Assembly: GCA_963840435.1 (NCBI GenBank)
Contig: CAWIYY010000003.1
Span: forward strand, 930,001-994,000
DNA from: Bog-473 sp963840435
GTDB taxonomy: Bacteria > Actinomycetota > Acidimicrobiia > Acidimicrobiales > RAAP-2
Reading direction: 5' to 3'
DNA: 64,000 nucleotides
This document shows, piece by piece, positions 9,313 through 17,086 of this stretch (the stretch's first letter is position 1; each line of letters begins with the position of its first letter). The position numbers and the translations under genes were made by a program. Below the pieces are notes generated by a model, which searched no databases, was not told the origin of the DNA, and saw nothing but the letters and a program-made list of their open reading frames with translations.

Positions 9313-9740
9313 GTGCCGCTGCGAAAGTCCAGGAACTCCGACACCCGCATGAACCGGAGGATGGAGCGCGGGAGACGCGGCACATGCTGGCGATCCGGAT
9401 CGACCACCAGCTGCGGTTCGCTGAGCTCGTACTCGCGTCGGCGGGTCACCAGGCGCACGGCGCCGTGCGCCAGCGCATTGCGGACCCACTCGGCCTGGTG
9501 GCCGTAGGTCAGCGGGATACGGAAGCCGTCCTTGGTCCGGAGCACGTTGACCGGCGTGCGGTAGACGGTCCGGGTGTGGCGCCCCACGTGGACCACGATG
9601 CCCAAGCCCGGCAGGAAGCCGGCCAGATGGATCGTGAACTTGTTCGTGAACGCCCGGTTGAAGCGGGCCACGCGACGACCCAGCCGTGGTGTGGGCGCCG
9701 GTGGCCGCCCCGAGCGCGGCTGGGCCGAGTGCGCGCTCAT
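9309..9740 (-). CDS. Deazaflavin-dependent nitroreductase-family protein (DUF385)
   Basis: A 143-residue protein of the DUF385/Ddn group, a split-barrel fold that binds coenzyme F420 or a flavin. Diagnostic segments are NKFTIHLAGFLPGLGIVVHVGRH, then TVYRTPVNVLRTKDGFRIPLTYG and the VRLVTRRREYEL strand. Members act on varied substrates such as quinones and nitroimidazoles; the specificity here is unknown. The start ATG at 9740 overlaps the stop of the upstream SDR gene (ATGA), so the two are translationally coupled and may share a redox role. Confidence 0.85.
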   Translation of the reverse strand: MSAHSAQPRSGRPPAPTPRLGRRVARFNRAFTNKFTIHLAGFLPGLGIVVHVGRHTRTVYRTPVNVLRTKDGFRIPLTYGHQAEWVRNALAHGAVRLVTRRREYELSEPQLVVDPDRQHVPRLPRSILRFMRVSEFLDFRSGT

Positions 9741-10504
9741 ACGAGCGTGAGACCCCCGTCGACTGCGAGGACCTGGCCCGTGATGTAGCTGGCCTCGTCC
9801 GAGAGGAGGAAGACTGCGGCGGCTGCCACCTCCCAGGCCGTCCCCTGGCGGCCCAACGGCACCGGCGAGCGTGTCCGCGACGGTCGTCCGGCCGAGGCGG
9901 CGCGGCCCAGTGGCGTGTCGATGAGGCCCGGGGCGAGCACGTTGGCCCGGATGCCGCGGCGCGCCCCCTCGACGGCCACGTGGCGGCTGAGCCCGATGAG
10001 CCCGGCCTTGGACGCGTCGTAGGCCGGAATCCGGCTCCCGGGCCGCAGCCCGGCCACCGAGCCCATGAAGACGATGGACGCGTCGTCGGGCAGCGTGACC
10101 AGCGCCCGGCGGACCAGGAGGAAGTGGGCACGCAAGTTCAAGGCGAACGTGCGGTCCCACTCGTCGGCCGAGGTTCCGGCCATGCCCATCCCGAAGCCCG
10201 TGCCCACGTTCAGGACCAGCCCGTCGGGCACGGGGGTGGCGTCGTCGGACACCGCGAGTCGGCAGCCCTCCTCGGTGGAGACGTCGGCCACCACGATGGC
10301 GGCTTTCCCGCCTTCCTCGGTGATGAGACGCCACGTCTCCTCGACCGCCGCCTCGTCCTTGTCCACGCAGACGACGGATGCACCCTCGCGTGAAGCCCGG
10401 ATGGCGATGGCCCGCCCGTTGCCAGGGGGCGCATCGAGGTCGCGCGATGCCTGTGTGCCGGCCCCGACCACCGTGATGCAGCGTCCCTGGAGCAGGTGCG
10501 CCAT
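9737..10504 (-). CDS. Short-chain dehydrogenase/reductase
   Basis: A 255-residue Rossmann-fold oxidoreductase. The cofactor loop is unusual: VVGAGTQASRDLDAPPGNGRAIA replaces the standard TGxxxGIG, so the glycine-rich turn carries an insert. The rest is normal: NVGTG in place of NNAG, FMGSVAG, the catalytic YDASK pair, and the C-terminal LLSDEASYITGQVLAVDGG. The modified glycine motif may alter NAD(P) binding. It is the first gene of a pair with the DUF385 protein, and a GGGAG Shine-Dalgarno precedes the ATG. The carboxymuconolactone-decarboxylase-like gene ends only 11 bp upstream on the same strand. Confidence 0.86.
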   Translation of the reverse strand: MAHLLQGRCITVVGAGTQASRDLDAPPGNGRAIAIRASREGASVVCVDKDEAAVEETWRLITEEGGKAAIVVADVSTEEGCRLAVSDDATPVPDGLVLNVGTGFGMGMAGTSADEWDRTFALNLRAHFLLVRRALVTLPDDASIVFMGSVAGLRPGSRIPAYDASKAGLIGLSRHVAVEGARRGIRANVLAPGLIDTPLGRAASAGRPSRTRSPVPLGRQGTAWEVAAAAVFLLSDEASYITGQVLAVDGGLTLV

Positions 10505-10515
10505 CTCCCGACCCT

Positions 10516-11103
10516 TCAGGCGCCCGGCCCCGACGGCACGGACGAGGCGACTGCCTCGGCCCGCGGCTCGAGCGGCACCCGCAACGAGCGCAACACCGTC
10601 GTGAGCATCAGGTAGTGGCCGATGAGCATGAGGAGCTCAATGAGCTCGCCGTCGTCGAGGGACGCGGCGAGCACCGACCAGGTGCCGTCCGAGACCGCAC
10701 CCTCGTCGGCTGTCTGGTCGACCGCGTCGAGGGCGGCCCGCTCGAGTGGCGGCCAGTCCGCCCGACCCAGGTCACCGCCGAGAGCGAGCACCTCTTGGCG
10801 CGAAATCCCGGCCCGTTCGGCCAGGGTGATGTGCTGGGCCCACTCGTAGCGCCCGTCGAAGCGGTACGCCGTCCGCAAAATGACCAGCTCGCGCAGGCGG
10901 GCCGGCAGCGTCCCGCCCAGCAGCGCCCCACCGAACCCGAGCCAACGCCGGAACAGCTCACCGGGTGCCCGGGCCAGCGTGGTGAAAATGTGCATCGGTT
11001 CCTCGGTGCCCCCGGAAGAGCCCTCGAGCACCCGGGTCAGAACGTCGTCCCACGCCTGGCGGGGCAGCGGCTCAATGCGGGGCGTCTGCGTGGGCGCGGC
11101 CAT
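10516..11103 (-). CDS. Carboxymuconolactone decarboxylase/AhpD-like protein
   Basis: A 195-residue all-helical protein of the carboxymuconolactone decarboxylase family. The core LPARLRELVILRTAYRFDGRYEWAQHI and the following RAGISRQEVLAL match the family, but the CxxC redox pair of true AhpD is missing (it reads RFDGRYEW), so peroxidase-reductase activity is unlikely. The start ATG at 11103 has TACGAT 6 nt upstream on the minus strand, consistent with a leaderless mRNA; the longer open frame runs into the ClpP-like gene. It probably heads a three-gene unit with the SDR and DUF385 genes. Confidence 0.85.
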   Translation of the reverse strand: MAAPTQTPRIEPLPRQAWDDVLTRVLEGSSGGTEEPMHIFTTLARAPGELFRRWLGFGGALLGGTLPARLRELVILRTAYRFDGRYEWAQHITLAERAGISRQEVLALGGDLGRADWPPLERAALDAVDQTADEGAVSDGTWSVLAASLDDGELIELLMLIGHYLMLTTVLRSLRVPLEPRAEAVASSVPSGPGA

Positions 11104-11143
11104 GACGGCATCGTACGCAGGGCCTGGTCGGTGTGCCCGGATG

Positions 11144-11785
11144 TCAGCGCAGCGGCCGGAAGCCCATTGGAGGGCCCGAACCCGGCAACGGGTGTATCGC
11201 CGCATCGGGCCGGCACACCTCGTCGATGAGCCCGTACTCGGCTGCCTCGGCCGCGCCGAGGAAGAGGCCGCGCACCATGTCCTGGCGCACCTGCTCGGCC
11301 GGGCGTTTCGCCGCCGCGGCCACCCGCTCGCAGAAGCGCTCCCGCTCGCCGGCCCGGAGCTCCGCCCACTGGGCCACATTGCGCGCGTGCAGCGTGGCCT
11401 GGGCGGCCGACGGTTCGCGCAGGTCGAAGCGCGTGCTCGGCATGGCGGCCCGGGACGAGCACACCGCCACCACGCCCACGGCGCCTGCGCCGACTTGCCC
11501 GAGGCACAGTGCCCGCACGGGCACACCCATCAGCTCGACGACGTCCATGAGGGTGAGCGCCTGCGCCAGCTCGGCCTCCCCGCAGTCGACCCGCAGGGTG
11601 ACCGACCCGTCCCCCTCGGCGTCGAGCGTCATCAGCTCGGCCGAGACTCGGGCCACGGTCAGGTCGTCGAGAGGCCCGTGCAGGAGCACCACCCGCTGGG
11701 CCAGCAATCGCTCGGCCAGCAGCTCCGACAGGGGGTCGCGCCGACCCGTCGACGACGGTGGCAGCAAAGGCCAGTCCTCACCCAT
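11144..11785 (-). CDS. Catalytically inactive ClpP paralogue
   Basis: A 213-residue ClpP-fold protein in which every catalytic position is lost when aligned by eye to the intact ClpP at 12122. The nucleophile Ser becomes Ala100 (CLGQVGAGAVG against CVGMGMSAAAM), the His becomes Arg123 (TRFDLREP against ARIMIHQG), and the Asp becomes Gly173 (VRGLFLGAAEA against DRDNYMTAADA). The INSPGG oxyanion strand reads VDCGEAEL. The C-terminal handle AEAAEYGLIDEV is kept. It may be a structural ring subunit, as ClpR is in cyanobacteria and plastids, or an adaptor (inference). Its start overlaps the XRE gene by 8 bp. Confidence 0.85.
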   Translation of the reverse strand: MGEDWPLLPPSSTGRRDPLSELLAERLLAQRVVLLHGPLDDLTVARVSAELMTLDAEGDGSVTLRVDCGEAELAQALTLMDVVELMGVPVRALCLGQVGAGAVGVVAVCSSRAAMPSTRFDLREPSAAQATLHARNVAQWAELRAGERERFCERVAAAAKRPAEQVRQDMVRGLFLGAAEAAEYGLIDEVCRPDAAIHPLPGSGPPMGFRPLR

Positions 11786-12035
11786 GTTCGACCCTCCATT
11801 CCAGCCGCGCCCCCAGCGCAGTGCTGTAGCGCTCCACCGTCGAGAGCCGGACGTCGAGGTCCCCCGCCTCGAAGCGGGCGACCGCCGACTGCGATGTGCC
11901 CATGCGCGACGCCACCTCGGCCTGGGTGAGCCCGAGCTCACGGCGCAGCGAGGTCAGCTGCCCGGAGACGGATCGCCGGCGCTCGGCCATCTCCTTGAAA
12001 CCCGGGAACACGGTCGGGTGCCGGCGCTCGCTCAC
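11778..12035 (-). CDS. XRE-family helix-turn-helix regulator
   Basis: An 85-residue protein, mostly one Cro/C1-type DNA-binding domain: LTSLRRELGLTQAEVASRMGTSQSAVARFEAG is the helix-turn-helix, followed by STVERYSTALGARL. It starts at GTG 12035 and overlaps the dead clpP paralogue downstream, so the two are co-expressed. The position, divergent from an intact clpP with an AT-rich 86-bp promoter gap, recalls clp operons controlled by a dedicated regulator in streptomycetes. Control of one or both promoters by this protein is inferred, not shown. Confidence 0.87.
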   Translation of the reverse strand: MSERRHPTVFPGFKEMAERRRSVSGQLTSLRRELGLTQAEVASRMGTSQSAVARFEAGDLDVRLSTVERYSTALGARLEWRVEHG

Positions 12036-12040
12036 TGTGC

Positions 12041-12066
12041 ACCATTATCTCATATTTGGTATAACG
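12041..12066. promoter_or_regulatory. AT-rich divergent promoter between XRE/dead-clpP and clpP
   Basis: This AT-rich island stands out from the GC-rich surroundings. On the plus strand TATAAC (12060-12065) is a good -10 for clpP, giving a leader of about 50 nt with a strong GAGGAGGA Shine-Dalgarno at 12106-12113. On the minus strand GATAAT (bases 12044-12049) lies 8 nt before the XRE GTG, so that transcript may be leaderless. Two short inverted elements, ACCA/TGGT and TAT-CTC-ATA, lie between the hexamers and are candidates for XRE binding. Confidence 0.55.
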
Positions 12067-12121
12067 TCGGGAGGACCTGGAGCGCACAAACCGAGCAGGA
12101 CCCACGAGGAGGAACCCGACC

Positions 12122-12799
12122 GTGACCACGACGACACCCCGACACGTGCTCGTTCCCACCGTCATCGAGGAGGGGAACCGGGGCGACCGGGCCTTCGACA
12201 TCTACAGCCAGCTCCTGCGGGAGCGCATCGTGTTCCTCGGCCAGGAGGTCGACGACCAGGTGGCGAACCTCATCATCTCCCAGATGCTCTTCCTGGAGGC
12301 CCAGAACTCCGAGCGGGACATCTACCTCTACATCAACTCGCCGGGCGGAGTGGCGTACGCCGGCATGGCCATCTACGACGTCATGCAGCACGTCGAGCCC
12401 GACGTCTCGACCATCTGCGTCGGCATGGGCATGTCGGCCGCCGCCATGATCCTGTCCGGAGGGGCGGCCGGGAAGCGGTTCGCCCTGCCCAACGCCCGCA
12501 TCATGATCCACCAGGGCTCGGCCGGCACCCGTGGGGCACCGTCGGACATGGAGATCCAATTGCGCGAGGTGCTCTCGCTCACCAAGCGCATGTCCGAGAT
12601 CATCGCCTTCCACAGCGGTCACCCGGTTGAGCAGGTGGCGGCCGACATCGACCGGGACAACTACATGACGGCCGCCGACGCGCGCGACTACGGGATCATC
12701 GACGACATCATCAGCCCCCGCCGGGGCCTGTGCGCACCCCGTGCCGAAGCCGCCCCGGCGCCGGCACGGGAACCCGAACTGCAGGTGGCCGGAGCGTGA
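12122..12799 (+). CDS. clpP: ATP-dependent Clp protease proteolytic subunit
   Basis: A 225-residue ClpP peptidase with an intact Ser105 (GMGMSAAAM), His130 (ARIMIHQ) and Asp179 (IDRDNYMTA) triad, and the INSPGG substrate strand at residues 71-76. It would form the 14-mer degradation chamber used with ClpX or ClpC. The N-terminal MTTTTPRHVLVPTVIEEGNRG is typical of actinobacterial ClpP2-type subunits. The last 25 residues are an Ala/Pro/Glu-rich tail beyond the usual length. It starts at GTG after a strong Shine-Dalgarno and is divergent from the regulator and the inactive paralogue. Confidence 0.95.
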   Translation: MTTTTPRHVLVPTVIEEGNRGDRAFDIYSQLLRERIVFLGQEVDDQVANLIISQMLFLEAQNSERDIYLYINSPGGVAYAGMAIYDVMQHVEPDVSTICVGMGMSAAAMILSGGAAGKRFALPNARIMIHQGSAGTRGAPSDMEIQLREVLSLTKRMSEIIAFHSGHPVEQVAADIDRDNYMTAADARDYGIIDDIISPRRGLCAPRAEAAPAPAREPELQVAGA

Positions 12800-12813
12800 C
12801 CGGACGCTGAAAA

Positions 12814-12854
12814 CTACGCGAGCAGCTCGCGAATCTCCGTAGGCGCAGGCCTAC
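12814..12854 (+). repeat. Nested inverted repeats downstream of clpP
   Basis: Three overlapping dyads follow the clpP stop: CGCGAGC-A-GCTCGCG (12817-12831, perfect), CTACG (12814) with CGTAG (12838), and GTAGGC-gcag-GCCTAC (12839-12854, perfect). No T-run follows, so this is not a classic intrinsic terminator. It could be a Rho-assisted terminator, an RNA-stability hairpin, or an operator for the phosphoesterase gene 130 bp further on. Confidence 0.5.
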
Positions 12855-12986
12855 ACGAGGGTTTGCTCAAGCGTACGTTTGGGAACGAAGGCATCAGTCA
12901 CCCGCGAGTCCAGCCCGGAGGCTGCGCCGCGGTGTGCCCACGGTGCCCAGTGACACGGCACCGACGAGCGGCGAGGAGCGCACTGC

Positions 12987-14612
12987 ATGGGGACCACCGA
13001 CCGCGGGGGGACGCAGCCGGGGGGCGAGAAGGGGAAGGGGGGCGGGGCACGCAGGATCTCTCGGCGCGCCTTGCTCCAGGGTGGTCTGGCCCTCGGAGCG
13101 GCAGGTGCCGCGGCCGGACTGTCCTCCCCAGCGGGCGCCAGCATCGAGCGGGCCCTGAGCATGGAGGCCGGCAGCAAGCACCCGACACTGCGTGACATCC
13201 GGCACGTGGTGATCCTGATGCAGGAGAACCGGTCCTTTGACCACTACTTCGGGACGCTGTCGGGAGTGCGCGGGTTCTCCGATCCCAACGTCCGCCTGAA
13301 CAACGTGGGCGGGACGCCGACGCCGGTGTGGGACCAATACGGCTACCAGCCCGGGGTCGGGGTCGACCCCACGGGCTACCTGCAGCCGTTCGCCATGCAA
13401 CAGAACTTCCCCACTCAGGACGGGGCCTGCACCAACGACATCACGCACGAATGGGGGCCCCAGCACCAGAGCTGGCACCACGGGAAGATGGATCACTTCG
13501 TCAAGGCGCACCTCGAGGGCGACGGCCCGCAGAACTTCGTCACCACGATGGGCTACTTCACCCGCGACGATCTGCCCTTCTATTACGCACTGGCCGACGC
13601 CTTCACCATCTGCGACGCCTACCACTGTTCGGTGCTCGGGCCCACCGATCCCAACCGGGTCATGGCCCTCTCGGGCACCATCGACCCCGAGGGCACCCGC
13701 GGCGGACCGGTACTCGTCACTCAGACCACCGGACGGCCGCAGGCCTACGGCACCCTCGACTGGCAGACCATGCCCGAGCGGCTGCTCGACGCCGGCGTGA
13801 GCTGGAAGGTGTACAACGATCCGACGGGGCTCGCCCTCTTCAGTCCGCTCCCCTACTTCAAGGCGTTCAACGACTCGACCACGAGCAAGGGCCTGCAGCT
13901 GCAGGCCAGCGGGCTCGCCCCCAACTACCCGGTCGACTTCGTGGCGGACGTGACGGCGGGCACCCTGCCCCAGGTGAGCTGGATCCACGGGCCCGTGGTC
14001 CAGTGCGAACACCCGGCCACCGCGCCCCAGTGGGGGGAGAACCTCGTGCAGACCGTGCTCGACACCCTCACGTCGAACCCCGAGGTCTGGGCGCACACGC
14101 TCTTCATCCTGAACTACGACGAGAACGGCGGCTTCTTCGACCACGTGCCTCCACCGGCCCCACCCCACGGCACGGCGGGCGAGTACCTGTCGATGAATCC
14201 GCTGCCGACCGATGCCGTGGGCGTCGCCGGCCCGGTCGGGTTGGGCTTCCGGGTGCCTTGTCTCCTCATGTCGCCCTACACGGCCGGCGGCTTCGTCGCC
14301 ACCGACGTCTTCGACCACACCTCGACTCTGTTCCTGCTCGAGCGGCTCTTCGACGTCCCCGTGCCCAACGTCTCGGCCTGGCGGCGCGACGCAGTGGGTG
14401 ACCTGACCACGGCGCTGGCCCTGGGGCAGCCCGCGAACGACACCGTCCCCTCACTGCCCGACGCCTCGTTGGTCAGCCCGCCGGCCGACGAGCAGATCAT
14501 CATCAATGCGCTGCTCGGGACGGACGACGACGGTGTCCCGTACCCGCCGCCCACGCAGAACGTGATGCCGGTCCAAGAGACCACGCCGACTCGGCCCACG
14601 CCGCCTCGTTAA
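12987..14612 (+). CDS. Tat-exported phospholipase C/acid phosphatase-like phosphoesterase
   Basis: A 541-residue enzyme of the phosphoesterase family that includes bacterial phospholipase C. A twin-arginine signal is present: RRISRRALLQGG at residues 22-33, then a hydrophobic stretch ending in PAGA. The mature protein starts with the family signature HVVILMQENRSFDHYFGT (metal and nucleophile region). The downstream NYDENGGFFDHVPPP is the second conserved metal-binding block. It should hydrolyse phospholipid or other phosphate esters outside the cell. The region between the signatures (residues about 110-380) carries AFTICDAYHCSVLGPTDPNR, also conserved. The gene stands alone; an 18-bp tandem duplication lies across its stop codon. 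Confidence 0.9.
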   Translation: MGTTDRGGTQPGGEKGKGGGARRISRRALLQGGLALGAAGAAAGLSSPAGASIERALSMEAGSKHPTLRDIRHVVILMQENRSFDHYFGTLSGVRGFSDPNVRLNNVGGTPTPVWDQYGYQPGVGVDPTGYLQPFAMQQNFPTQDGACTNDITHEWGPQHQSWHHGKMDHFVKAHLEGDGPQNFVTTMGYFTRDDLPFYYALADAFTICDAYHCSVLGPTDPNRVMALSGTIDPEGTRGGPVLVTQTTGRPQAYGTLDWQTMPERLLDAGVSWKVYNDPTGLALFSPLPYFKAFNDSTTSKGLQLQASGLAPNYPVDFVADVTAGTLPQVSWIHGPVVQCEHPATAPQWGENLVQTVLDTLTSNPEVWAHTLFILNYDENGGFFDHVPPPAPPHGTAGEYLSMNPLPTDAVGVAGPVGLGFRVPCLLMSPYTAGGFVATDVFDHTSTLFLLERLFDVPVPNVSAWRRDAVGDLTTALALGQPANDTVPSLPDASLVSPPADEQIIINALLGTDDDGVPYPPPTQNVMPVQETTPTRPTPPR

Positions 14613-14629
14613 CCCACGCCGCCTCGTTG
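14594..14629 (+). repeat. 18-bp tandem duplication across a stop codon
   Basis: CCCACGCCGCCTCGTT occurs twice, separated by AA; the first copy supplies the last codons and the TAA of the phosphoesterase. A slippage duplication is the simplest explanation. The 254 bp that follow (to 14883) show no convincing gene; a short plus-strand frame from 14660 has no recognisable family. Confidence 0.6.
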
Positions 14630-14827
14630 CAACCTCATGGATTTCTCGACACCGCCCGGATGACCTTCGCCGAACCCCCCGAGCTGGCGGCTCCGGCCAA
14701 CCCGCTCCCGGGCCTGGTCCAGGGCTACCAGGGCCAGCCTCTCCCCCCCTTCCCCGGCCCAGACCGTGCCGTCCCGCGGCTGAAGGGGTCGCCACGTCGC
14801 ACCACGGTTGTGCGGGCGCGTAAGGTA

Positions 14828-14845
14828 TATGACACGGCTGTCAGG
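14828..14845. promoter_or_regulatory. Operator-like inverted repeat (10/12) before the amidohydrolase
   Basis: TATGAC-N6-GTCAGG; the right half-site is perfect and the left keeps TGAC. It overlaps a -10-like GGTATAT (14824-14830), 39 nt before the amidohydrolase ATG, a position where a repressor would block transcription. Confidence 0.5.
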
Positions 14846-14883
14846 GATTGGCGGCACGGAAGGGCATACGGGGAGGAGCGCGA

Positions 14884-16176
14884 ATGCGCACGGAAGACCT
14901 GATCCTGATCAGCGTGGACGACCACGTCATTGAACCCAGGGGCATGTTCGACGGGCTGTTGCCGGCGAAGTACCAGGACAAGGCACCTCAGCTGATCCGG
15001 CGCCCCGACGGCACCGACTACTGGTACTACGACGGCAACGAGATCCCCAACGTGGGCCTCAACGCGGTCGTGGGCCGCCCGCCCGAGGAGTACGGGATTG
15101 AGCCGATGTCGCTCGACGACATGCGGGTGGGTTGCTACGACGTCCATGAGCGCGTGCGGGACATGTCGGTCAACGGCGTCCTCGGCTCCATGTGCTTCCC
15201 GTCGTTCCCCCAGTTCTGCGGCCAGCTCTTCGCCCGACGCGAGGACAAGGACGAGGCCCTGGCGATGGTGCGGGCCTACAACGACTGGCACATCGACAAG
15301 TGGTGCGGGGCCGAGCCCGGCCGCTTCATCCCTCTGTCCATCCCGGCGATCTGGGACCCCGAGCTCGCGGCCGCTGAGGTGCACCGGGTGGCCAAGAAGG
15401 GCTGCCATGCCGTCACCTTCTCGGAGAACCCCGAGAAGCTCGGCTGGCCCTCGCTGCACAGCGACCACTGGGACCCATTCTGGACGGCCTGCGCCGACGA
15501 AGGCACCGTCGTCTGCATGCACCTCGGCTCTTCCTCGTCGATCCTCATGACGTCCATTGAGGCGCCGATCGACGTCATGATCAGCCTGCAGCCGATCAAC
15601 ATGGTGCAGGCGGCCGCCGACCTGATCTGGTCGCCTATCCTGCGCAAGTACAAGGATCTGCACTTTGCCCTGTCCGAGGGCGGCATCGGCTGGATTCCCT
15701 ACGCTCTCGAGCGCATCGACTACGTCTACCAGCACCATCACAAGTGGACCGGCCAGGACTTCGGTGACCAGCTGCCGAGCCAGGTCTTCAAGGACCGCAT
15801 CATCACCTGCTTCATCGACGATGCGTTCGGGGTGGACAACCGCAAGTACCTCAACATCGACAACATCACGTGGGAGTGCGACTACCCGCACTCGGACTCG
15901 ACCTGGCCCCAGGCGCCCGAATCACTCATGAAGTACATCGAGGGCGTGCCGGACGGGGAGATCGACAAGATCACCCACCTCAACGCCATGAAGCACTTCA
16001 GCTTCGACCCCTTCAGCGTCCGCCCTCGCGAAAAGTGCACCGTGGCAGCGCTGCGCGAGGAGGCGGCGGACGTCGACACCTCGCTGGTCTCGCGGGCCCG
16101 GGGACAGACGTCTACCAACGACCAGGGCATCGTCAGCGTCAGCAGCTTCGCAACGCGTCTCGGCCAGGACGACTGA
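14884..16176 (+). CDS. Amidohydrolase-family metal-dependent hydrolase (COG2159 type)
   Basis: A 430-residue TIM-barrel hydrolase or decarboxylase of the amidohydrolase-2 group (relatives include ACMSD-like enzymes). SVDDHVIEP at residues 11-18 supplies the first metal-binding motif, SMCFPSFPQFCGQLF and the CMHLGSSSS strand continue the barrel, and ITWECDYPHSDSTWP near residue 340 carries the conserved Asp-His. The start ATG has a GGGGAGGAGCG Shine-Dalgarno; upstream in-frame codons lie in the promoter. The next gene is a crotonase 56 bp away on the same strand, a pairing that suggests hydrolytic or decarboxylating steps on a CoA-linked or ring-derived intermediate. Confidence 0.88.
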   Translation: MRTEDLILISVDDHVIEPRGMFDGLLPAKYQDKAPQLIRRPDGTDYWYYDGNEIPNVGLNAVVGRPPEEYGIEPMSLDDMRVGCYDVHERVRDMSVNGVLGSMCFPSFPQFCGQLFARREDKDEALAMVRAYNDWHIDKWCGAEPGRFIPLSIPAIWDPELAAAEVHRVAKKGCHAVTFSENPEKLGWPSLHSDHWDPFWTACADEGTVVCMHLGSSSSILMTSIEAPIDVMISLQPINMVQAAADLIWSPILRKYKDLHFALSEGGIGWIPYALERIDYVYQHHHKWTGQDFGDQLPSQVFKDRIITCFIDDAFGVDNRKYLNIDNITWECDYPHSDSTWPQAPESLMKYIEGVPDGEIDKITHLNAMKHFSFDPFSVRPREKCTVAALREEAADVDTSLVSRARGQTSTNDQGIVSVSSFATRLGQDD

Positions 16177-16232
16177 CCTACCCGCCGGATCACCTCCACA
16201 CGACCGATCCGTCACACAGAGCACCGGAGCCC

Positions 16233-17045
16233 ATGTCGATCGACTACGTCGCGGGTGACGATCACATCGTCACCATCACCATCAACCGCCCCGAAGCGCG
16301 CAATTCCATGGACATGGAGCACTTCTTCGGTCTGCGCTCAGCCTGGGACCGCTTCGGCGAGGACGACGATTCCTACGTCGCCATCGTGACCGGGGTCGGC
16401 AAGGACTTCTGCGTCGGCGCGGACCTCAAGACGTACATTCCGCAGATCACCGAGCTGCAGAGCAAAATGAAGGGCGGCGCCCGTCCCGAAGAGCTCGGCG
16501 GCTATCGGCTCGACGACGGGGTGAAGGCCGTCCTGCGCGGTACGAAGCTCTACAAGCCGATCATCGCCGCCGTCAACGGCACCTGCGTGGCCGGCGGCAT
16601 GGAGATGCTCGGCGGCACCGATCTGCGCGTGGCGTCAGACCTGGCCACCTTCGCCGTGATGGAGCCCAAACGGGGCCTCTTCGCCGGAGGAGGCACCACC
16701 GTGCGCCTGCCCCGCCAGATCCCCTACCCCGCGGCCATGGAATTCCTGCTCTGCGCCGACCAGATACCGGCCCAGAAGGCGTACGAGATGGGCCTGCTCA
16801 ACGAGGTCTGCCGCCCGGTCGACCTGATGGACCGGGCGCTCGACTACGCCCACCGCATCACCGCCAATGGGCCCTTCGCCGTCCGCAAGACCAAGGAATC
16901 CGTGCTGCGGGGGCTGGCGACCGACATGAAGGAGGCCTACGCGATCGAGTCCGAGATCTCGGCCGAGGTCTTCTCGAGCGAGGACGCCAAAGAGGGGCCG
17001 CGAGCATTCGCGGAAAAGCGGGCGCCCAACTGGAAGAATCACTGA
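16233..17045 (+). CDS. Enoyl-CoA hydratase/isomerase (crotonase) family protein
   Basis: A 270-residue crotonase-fold enzyme. The oxyanion-hole segments are present: DFCVGADLKTY near residue 62 and NGTCVAGGMEMLGGTD near residue 117. At the usual first catalytic-Glu region the chain reads VAGGMEML and at the second MEPKRGLFAGGG, so the acid/base pattern differs from a plain hydratase and an isomerase, hydrolase or decarboxylase is possible. The ATG at 16233 was preferred because the open frame upstream lies inside the amidohydrolase. It is probably co-transcribed with the amidohydrolase. Confidence 0.88.
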   Translation: MSIDYVAGDDHIVTITINRPEARNSMDMEHFFGLRSAWDRFGEDDDSYVAIVTGVGKDFCVGADLKTYIPQITELQSKMKGGARPEELGGYRLDDGVKAVLRGTKLYKPIIAAVNGTCVAGGMEMLGGTDLRVASDLATFAVMEPKRGLFAGGGTTVRLPRQIPYPAAMEFLLCADQIPAQKAYEMGLLNEVCRPVDLMDRALDYAHRITANGPFAVRKTKESVLRGLATDMKEAYAIESEISAEVFSSEDAKEGPRAFAEKRAPNWKNH

Positions 17046-17086
17046 GGACAGTCCCGCCCCGGGCGGAACGCAGAAGGAGTCCTCTT

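Noticed and set aside
14660..14902. Possible short gene before the amidohydrolase (MTFAEPPELAAPANPLPG)
   Set aside because: It has no Shine-Dalgarno or -10 signal and runs through the amidohydrolase promoter, operator and first codons. The start vaguely recalls AraC N-termini but nothing follows.
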